Of a stretch of DNA of 37,708 nucleotides, positions 32,767-37,708 are shown one piece after another; the stretch's first letter is position 1; every line of letters begins with the position of its first letter. Source of the stretch: Bacillota bacterium (GTDB lineage Bacteria; Bacillota; Clostridia; Peptostreptococcales; Acidaminobacteraceae). The stretch is from the NCBI GenBank assembly GCA_024636005.1, contig JAGXHV010000047.1, positions 1 through 37,708 on the forward strand, read 5' to 3'. The position numbers and the translations under genes are program-made. Below the pieces are notes generated by a model, which ran no database searches, was not told the origin of the DNA, and was given only the letters and a program-made list of their open reading frames with translations.

Positions 32767-32814
32767 TATAAAGTTTTTACGAATCAATGATTTCAGATAG
32801 GTAGGAGGAGCAAA

Positions 32815-33843
32815 TTGAAAGTTGCTGTAATAGCTTCAGGAAGCTGGGGGACTGCATTATCGATGGTCCTGGACTCCAATGGACACGATGTGGTCACTTG
32901 GGCTCGCGACGAAAAACAAATTGAGGTAATACTCAGGACGAGAAAAAATGAAAAATACTTGCCCGGATTGGTATTGCCTGATGGAATAGATTTTACAAAT
33001 GACATAAAAAAAGCTGTAGAAGGTGCTGAGGTCATTTTATTTACTGTACCCTCACAACATTATGGAAACACTCTTCAAATGATGATCGATCAAGATCTTA
33101 TTCATCCGGATGTGACTCTGGTCAATGTTTCCAAGGGAATTGATATGCAAACACTGGAGACACCATCTCAAATCACATCGAGGTTGTTACCTGACGCAAA
33201 ATTTGTTGTGCTTTCAGGTCCATCACATGCAGAAGAAGTGGCGTTAAAATTGCCGACTGCACTTGTATCGGCATCCAAATCAAGAGAAAATGCGGAATTC
33301 GTTCAGGACCTTTTCTCAAATGAGTTTATGAGAATCTATACCAACCCGGATGTGATCGGTGTTGAAATCAGTGGAGCTTTAAAGAATATAATCGCACTGG
33401 GTGCGGGAATCAGCGATGGTCTCGGTTTTGGAGATAATGCAAAGGCAGCTCTCATCACGAGAGGAATCAACGAAATCGCACAACTTGGAATTGCTATGGG
33501 TGCTGAGGCAGATACTTTTAAAGGCCTTGCTGGAGTCGGTGATTTGATTGTCACTTGTACGAGCATGCACTCACGAAATAGAAGGTGTGGGATTTTGATC
33601 GGCAAAGGCAAGAATCTTCAGGAATCGATTGATACTATCGGGATGGTTGTTGAAGGCGCTTACACAGTGAAATCGGCATATCAACTCAAAGAGAAATATA
33701 ATATTGAAATGCCTATAACCACAGAACTCTATCGTGTATTATATGAAAACAAGAATGCAAGGGAAGCGGTATTAGATCTCATGACACGCAGCAAGAAACA
33801 TGAGATGGACGAATACGCATCAAAATTGATCAACTGGCTTTGA
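32815..33843 (+). CDS. gpsA: Glycerol-3-phosphate dehydrogenase [NAD(P)+]
   Basis: GpsA reduces dihydroxyacetone phosphate to sn-glycerol 3-phosphate, the starting material for phospholipids. The 342-residue protein starts with VAVIASGSWGTALSMVL, whose nucleotide loop reads GSWGTA. LSGPSHAEEVA (~137) and NIIALGAGISDGLGFGDNAK (~188-207) carry catalytic Lys and Asn residues. The start is TTG at 32815 with AGGAGG five bases upstream; no ATG is close. It is the first gene of the unit leading to ylmE and sepF, 13 bases before the HlyD-like gene. Confidence 0.96.
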   Translation: MKVAVIASGSWGTALSMVLDSNGHDVVTWARDEKQIEVILRTRKNEKYLPGLVLPDGIDFTNDIKKAVEGAEVILFTVPSQHYGNTLQMMIDQDLIHPDVTLVNVSKGIDMQTLETPSQITSRLLPDAKFVVLSGPSHAEEVALKLPTALVSASKSRENAEFVQDLFSNEFMRIYTNPDVIGVEISGALKNIIALGAGISDGLGFGDNAKAALITRGINEIAQLGIAMGAEADTFKGLAGVGDLIVTCTSMHSRNRRCGILIGKGKNLQESIDTIGMVVEGAYTVKSAYQLKEKYNIEMPITTELYRVLYENKNAREAVLDLMTRSKKHEMDEYASKLINWL

Positions 33844-33856
33844 GAAGAGGTAGGAT

Positions 33857-35101
33857 ATGTCAGCACAAAAGGTCAGAAAAAAGAAAAAACGAAGACCCAA
33901 ATATGGACGAATTCTTTTTAGTTTGATATTTTTTGTGCTAATAGTTTATTTTATGATCAAACTAGGCATAGACATGTTTTTCAAGGAGCACATGACTTAT
34001 TTGGTTTCTGTGGATACACTTAATATCGAAAAAGAATATAAAACATTGATTTTAAGGAATGAACTTGTAGTGGATACCGCAATCGCCGGACAAATCACCT
34101 ATTTCACGAGCGAAGGGTCAGCTGTGACAAAGAATGATCAAGTCGCTGAAATATTCAATGATGGTTCCACATCAGAAATTGTTGAAGCTACTGAAAGAGA
34201 GCTCAATAGGAAGCAAATTGAATTTGATTACAACTCACTTGCATACGATATTGAAAATATCAAAAATCAAATCCTTTTTAATTTGCACAATCAAAACTTT
34301 GATGCCATTTCTTCATATAAGAGAGACCTGATATTGAAATTTGAACGGCTCGATAAATTGCAATCGGAAAACAAATTCCTATCGAATAGAATTGCGTCCT
34401 ACTCACAACAAACCATAGGTGAAGGGAAACTGCTTGAAGGTCAGAAAAAAGCTATACGGGCTCCGGCAAGTGGCATATTGACCTACAAGCTGGATGGGTA
34501 CGAATCGTTTATTACAATTGATAATCTGTATAACATCAATTATGAGGAAATCAGTAAGGTGGACATCAATGCCACATCAATCATCAAAGAAAATACGAGT
34601 CAAGATGGCACACTCTTTAAAATTGTTGACAACGCCACTTATTATTTAGTGGCAATCATTCCAAATGAGGAAATCGAAACCTATAAGAATGTTCAAAAGA
34701 TTTCCGTGGAAATTGGATCTGAAAAACTTTCTGGTGAAGTTTATGACGTTTTCACTGATGAACAGCAAGCAGTTGTCGCAATACGTATGAATGAAGTGTT
34801 TGATGGTTTTTACAACAGGCGATGGGTTGACGCCAATGTCATTAGAGAGAATTATCGTGGACTGAAAGTCTACGTGGACTCAATAATCAACATTGAAGGG
34901 CAACTCGGCGTGTATGTGGTGGAAATAGACCGACATCTTAAATTTGTGCCCATCAAGGTATTGGGATACGACGATGAAAATGCAATCATATATAATTCCC
35001 AGTTCTACGATGTGGAAAAAGGATTGGTCAGGAGTATAAAGACTAACCAGGAAGTTGTTAGAAATGCTCACAAATACAAAGCGGGCGACCGTATTGAATA
35101 G
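33857..35101 (+). CDS. HlyD-like membrane-anchored adaptor protein
   Basis: The 414-residue protein has a very basic cytoplasmic tail (residues 5-14), one span (~19-38) and an extracytoplasmic part with a HlyD/biotinyl-lipoyl-like beta region split by a coiled coil (~105-190). APASGILTYKLDG near residue 203 is the second half of the lipoyl-like motif. HlyD-family adaptors usually link an inner-membrane transporter to an export channel, but no transporter is encoded next to it. Genes of this kind occur just ahead of ylmE and sepF in Clostridia. Its role in division or envelope assembly is unproven. The TAG stop overlaps the ylmE ribosome site, and ylmE starts in the same reading frame. Confidence 0.78.
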   Translation: MSAQKVRKKKKRRPKYGRILFSLIFFVLIVYFMIKLGIDMFFKEHMTYLVSVDTLNIEKEYKTLILRNELVVDTAIAGQITYFTSEGSAVTKNDQVAEIFNDGSTSEIVEATERELNRKQIEFDYNSLAYDIENIKNQILFNLHNQNFDAISSYKRDLILKFERLDKLQSENKFLSNRIASYSQQTIGEGKLLEGQKKAIRAPASGILTYKLDGYESFITIDNLYNINYEEISKVDINATSIIKENTSQDGTLFKIVDNATYYLVAIIPNEEIETYKNVQKISVEIGSEKLSGEVYDVFTDEQQAVVAIRMNEVFDGFYNRRWVDANVIRENYRGLKVYVDSIINIEGQLGVYVVEIDRHLKFVPIKVLGYDDENAIIYNSQFYDVEKGLVRSIKTNQEVVRNAHKYKAGDRIE

Positions 35102-35110
35102 GAGGTCCAA

Positions 35111-35818
35111 GTGTCATTAGAATATTTGAAAACACATATTGTGGAAGTCAACGAAGACATTCTAAAAATTTGCGAAAGACTTGGGCGCAATCCCGATGAT
35201 GTTACTTTTATTGGGGTGACCAAGACCTATGAGCCGGAGATCATCAACGCATCCATTGAATATGGAATAACGGATATCGCCGAAAATAGGGTACAAGAAA
35301 TCACTAGAAAATTCGATGATATTGTTTATAAAGTCCGTTGGCATCTTATTGGACATTTACAGACAAATAAAGTAAAATATATTATAGACAAAGTTGATCT
35401 AATCCATTCGGTCGACAGTGTGAAACTGGCTAAGGAAATTCAAAGCAGGGCTTCAAAAATCGAAAAGATCCAGGATATACTGATTCAAGTGAATGTTGCA
35501 AATGAGATTCAAAAATATGGCATACCGAAAACAGATCTTCCTGAAGTTTTGGAAGCTATATCGAAAATGCCAAATATCAGAGTTTGCGGACTTATGAATA
35601 TAGCACCTTTCGTGGATGATCCTGAGCTGCTCAGAAACGATTTTCGAGAGATGAAGAAACTGTTTGATTCATTATCGTCTTACTCATATTCAAATGTAAA
35701 GCCTATTCATTTATCAATGGGTATGTCAGGCGATTATGAGATAGCACTTGAAGAAGGTTCGAATATGATCAGGATAGGCACCAAAATCTATGGTGAGCGA
35801 ATGGCGACGAAAATTTAA
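35111..35818 (+). CDS. ylmE: PLP homeostasis protein, YggS/YlmE family
   Basis: The 235-residue protein is a single-domain PLP-binding TIM barrel that keeps free PLP in balance; it has no known catalytic reaction. The PLP lysine is Lys38 in FIGVTKTY. HLIGHLQTNK (residues ~80-89), LMNIAPF (~162-168) and LSMGMSGDYEIALEEGSNMIRIG carry the other family signatures. The start is GTG 35111, with TAGGAGG 5-9 bases upstream. Between the HlyD-like gene and sepF, as in the Bacillus ylm order. Confidence 0.95.
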   Translation: MSLEYLKTHIVEVNEDILKICERLGRNPDDVTFIGVTKTYEPEIINASIEYGITDIAENRVQEITRKFDDIVYKVRWHLIGHLQTNKVKYIIDKVDLIHSVDSVKLAKEIQSRASKIEKIQDILIQVNVANEIQKYGIPKTDLPEVLEAISKMPNIRVCGLMNIAPFVDDPELLRNDFREMKKLFDSLSSYSYSNVKPIHLSMGMSGDYEIALEEGSNMIRIGTKIYGERMATKI

Positions 35819-35829
35819 GGAGGCTCTAT

Positions 35830-36324
35830 ATGGGTGATAAATTTATTGACAAAATCAAGTTTTTTTGGGGAGTAGACACACAAGAGGAAGAAGATACCAC
35901 CGAAGATTTTTATGACGAACTTAAACACAAAGATCTTGATACAGAAGATTCTTATTCGGCAATTGCTGATTCGTCTCAAAAGTCAATCAATACCATCAAG
36001 ACATCCAATAAGATCTTAAATATTCATTCCAATTCACAAATGAATGTGGTGCTTTTTAATCCAAAGACTTTTGATGAATCCACAAGTATTGTGGACACTC
36101 TTAAAAGCCGTAGACCTGTGGTTATGAACATCTCTGAACTTGATAAGGAACTGGGAAGAAAGATATTTGATTTTTGCTCTGGAGCTCTTTATGCAGTAGA
36201 TGGTCATATTCAACAAGTCGCCAAAGGTATTTTTATTTTGGCGCCACAAAATGTGGACATCACAGGTGATGTCATGAGAAAATCGGACAGCCCTGTCAGT
36301 GCATGGTTGAAAGAAGAAGAATAA
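35830..36324 (+). CDS. sepF: Cell division protein SepF
   Basis: SepF binds the FtsZ C-terminal peptide and the membrane. The 164-residue protein has the N-terminal amphipathic helix (DKFIDKIKFFWG), an acidic linker (~17-65), and the C-terminal SepF core beginning at MNVVLFNPKTFDESTSIVDTL. The closing FDFCSGALYAVDGHIQQVAKGIFILAP is the most conserved part. With no ftsA in the window, SepF is the likely main anchor for the Z-ring here. GGAGG lies 7 bases ahead of the ATG. Confidence 0.95.
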   Translation: MGDKFIDKIKFFWGVDTQEEEDTTEDFYDELKHKDLDTEDSYSAIADSSQKSINTIKTSNKILNIHSNSQMNVVLFNPKTFDESTSIVDTLKSRRPVVMNISELDKELGRKIFDFCSGALYAVDGHIQQVAKGIFILAPQNVDITGDVMRKSDSPVSAWLKEEE

Positions 36325-36347
36325 ACATAGAAGAGGAAGGACTATAA

Positions 36348-36611
36348 ATGTTGGAATTGAGAGTAACCATATATTATTTTTTGCAAGTTGTCATGTATCT
36401 CGTGTTTGCCAGAGCCATGTTGTCTTGGTTTGTAAGAGATCCTAAGAATCCACTGATGAAATTGTTGTTGACACTCACTGAACCGATACTTGGACCAATC
36501 AGATCGCTGTTGATCAAATTGAAAATCGGCGGCAACATGATTGATTTCAGCCCATTGGTTGCTCTTTTGCTCATTCAAATGCTAAGTGCCATGGTGCTTG
36601 GTTGGTTCTGA
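36348..36611 (+). CDS. ylmG: YggT-family membrane protein YlmG
   Basis: The 87-residue protein has two spans (about residues 6-26 and 66-86) linked by the conserved SWFVRDPKNPLMKLLLTLTEPILGPIR region typical of YggT. The family is associated with cell division and osmotic growth in bacteria; the mechanism is unknown. Its stop and the ylmH start overlap as TGATG, so the latter is translationally coupled. Confidence 0.94.
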   Translation: MLELRVTIYYFLQVVMYLVFARAMLSWFVRDPKNPLMKLLLTLTEPILGPIRSLLIKLKIGGNMIDFSPLVALLLIQMLSAMVLGWF

Positions 36612-37402
36612 TGAACAAACAAGGTATTTTAAATTATTATAAAGACTTTATTGATTCTGAAGGTGTTTTTTTAAAGACGCTGGATCAATTAAATGATGCG
36701 GAAAAGTATTTTGAACCACAGATGACTGATTTTCTCAGTCCGGATTTGGCTTTTGTATTCGAACGTATTGCAAAAGAAGATGGACAGGTTGAAGTTGAAA
36801 AATGTGGAGGATTTAAATATGCTGAACGGGTGAAACTATGTTTTTACCCTTCTTTTTTAGATGTCATTCCTTTCGAAAAACATATTTCTATACTTCAGTT
36901 GGACTACAATGACAAATTCAATAAACTCGAGCACAAAGATGCACTTGGTGCATTGATGGCTATGGGGATTCAAAGAAAAAGAATCGGAGATATCGTAGTG
37001 TCTGAAGGTGCTTTACAAGTTGCAATCGACAGTACATTAGAATCGTACCTCTTGACATCCATCGATAAAATCGGTAGAGCTGGTGTGAAGGTGAAAGCCA
37101 TATCAATGGATGCCTTATTTGACAAACAAATTGAGTATCGTAAAGTAATCGGTACAGTCAAGTCAGTTCGTTTGGATAGCATAATTGCCATGGGTCTTAA
37201 TTTATCCAGAAGCGAATCCCAAAAGTTGATCCTATCAGAACTTGTCAAGGTGAATCATCGTGTTCAAACCAATACTGCTCTTGAACTTAAGACTGGCGAT
37301 TTGATTTCTGTGAGAAAACACGGTCGATTTATAATTGAAAATATTCTGGGTCAAACCAAAAAAGACAGAACTAGAGTGGAATTATCATTTTATTCAAGAT
37401 AA
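36611..37402 (+). CDS. ylmH: S4-domain RNA-binding protein YlmH
   Basis: The 263-residue protein has an N-terminal region of unknown fold and a C-terminal S4 domain (about residues 180-245) with RLDSIIAMGLNLSRSESQK, then VNHRVQTNTALELKTGDLIS. S4 domains bind structured RNA; YlmH associates with ribosomes in Bacillota. The ATG at 36611 overlaps the ylmG stop; no strong ribosome site is visible, fitting coupling. It was chosen over an in-frame TTG nine bases upstream. Confidence 0.93.
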   Translation: MNKQGILNYYKDFIDSEGVFLKTLDQLNDAEKYFEPQMTDFLSPDLAFVFERIAKEDGQVEVEKCGGFKYAERVKLCFYPSFLDVIPFEKHISILQLDYNDKFNKLEHKDALGALMAMGIQRKRIGDIVVSEGALQVAIDSTLESYLLTSIDKIGRAGVKVKAISMDALFDKQIEYRKVIGTVKSVRLDSIIAMGLNLSRSESQKLILSELVKVNHRVQTNTALELKTGDLISVRKHGRFIIENILGQTKKDRTRVELSFYSR

Positions 37403-37421
37403 AGAATCACAGGAGGCTGTT

Positions 37422-37708
37422 ATGTTGACACCGTTAGATATTCAAAACAAGCATTTTTCTAAAACGATCAGAGGTTATAGCGAGACGGAAGTTGAAGAGT
37501 TCTTAGGACTTGTAGTCCGTAGTATGGAAGACTTGATTCTGGTGAATATCGATACCACTTCTAAAATCACTGAGCTTGAAAATGAACTATCCAGATATAA
37601 AAGTATGGAAAAAACAATCAATGAAGCCATGATTTTAGCACAAAAAACGTCTGAGGACATGGTACACAACGCATCGGAAAAATCGAGCTATATCATTGAA
37701 CGCGCTGA
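37422..37708 (+). CDS. divIVA: DivIVA family protein, 3' end missing
   Basis: The visible 95 codons start with ATG after AGGAGG (37411-37416). The N-terminal TPLDIQNKHFSKTIRGYSETEVEEFL is the DivIVA membrane-binding head, with the conserved arginine-glycine-tyrosine turn and the following helix. The region after residue ~45 becomes a coiled coil (ITELENELSRYKSMEKTINE). DivIVA marks poles and septa by sensing membrane curvature. The gene continues beyond the window. Position after ylmH is standard for Bacillota. Confidence 0.94.
   Translation, partial: MLTPLDIQNKHFSKTIRGYSETEVEEFLGLVVRSMEDLILVNIDTTSKITELENELSRYKSMEKTINEAMILAQKTSEDMVHNASEKSSYIIERA

Noticed and set aside
1-37708. Genome-wide reassignment of TAG to a sense codon
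   Set aside because: At least seven genes end naturally in TAG at the expected place (ends at 4584, 13875, 17480, 21041, 25370, 31312 and 35101), several with the next gene's ribosome site just after it. One internal TAG is not enough to claim a changed code.

Overview
The window looks like a chromosomal segment of a low-GC Gram-positive bacterium (Bacillota, most likely class Clostridia). The reasons are AT-rich codon use, strong GGAGG-type ribosome binding sites, several TTG/GTG starts, a dcw (division and cell wall) cluster with the DUF881/small-basic-protein genes before ftsZ, and the sepF-ylmG-ylmH-divIVA tail. The genus cannot be fixed from sequence alone. No tRNA, rRNA, CRISPR array, transposase or phage gene was seen, and no gene-free stretch exceeds 300 bases.

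Layout. 1-635: 3' end of a GAF-GGDEF diguanylate cyclase. 620-839: an unusual cluster of hairpins, with a 28-bp repeat flanking a long G-U-tolerant stem. 892-4584: a tightly packed run of rtcB (RNA ligase), a barnase-type RNase, barstar, two flavodoxin-fold oxidoreductases and a membrane protein. 4596-7868: a DEDDh exonuclease with a BRCT domain, a J-domain protein and two small membrane proteins of DUF type. 8030-8942: a PadR regulator with a DUF2812 protein behind a tandem operator. 8947-12473: an EamA transporter (minus), an Ste24-like M48 protease (plus) and the GTPase ychF (minus). 12604-15924: an M16 pair (one member lacking the zinc motif, one with it), then lgt.

16031-28513 is the dcw cluster: a MraZ box, mraZ, rsmH, ftsL-like, a class B PBP (spoVD/ftsI type), mraY, murD, ftsW/spoVE, murG, divIB, two DUF881 genes, sbp and ftsZ. 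murE, murF, murC, murB and ftsA are absent from it. The PBP gene carries an in-frame TAG at 18650-18652 that splits an otherwise intact protein. 28571-32621 holds nrdR, pgeF, a radical SAM DUF512 protein and der. 32815-37708 holds gpsA, a HlyD-like adaptor, ylmE, sepF, ylmG, ylmH and the start of divIVA.

The right two thirds form an envelope-building and division locus: lipid II synthesis (mraY, murD, murG), polymerisation and crosslinking (ftsW, PBP), the divisome (ftsL, divIB, ftsZ, sepF, divIVA), lipoprotein maturation (lgt) and phospholipid precursor supply (gpsA). The most interesting accessory proposal is rtcB-barnase-barstar. Barnase-type cleavage leaves 2',3'-cyclic phosphate and 5'-OH ends, which are the ends RtcB joins, so the three genes could form an RNA cut, protect and repair unit. 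That is an inference from gene order and known chemistry.
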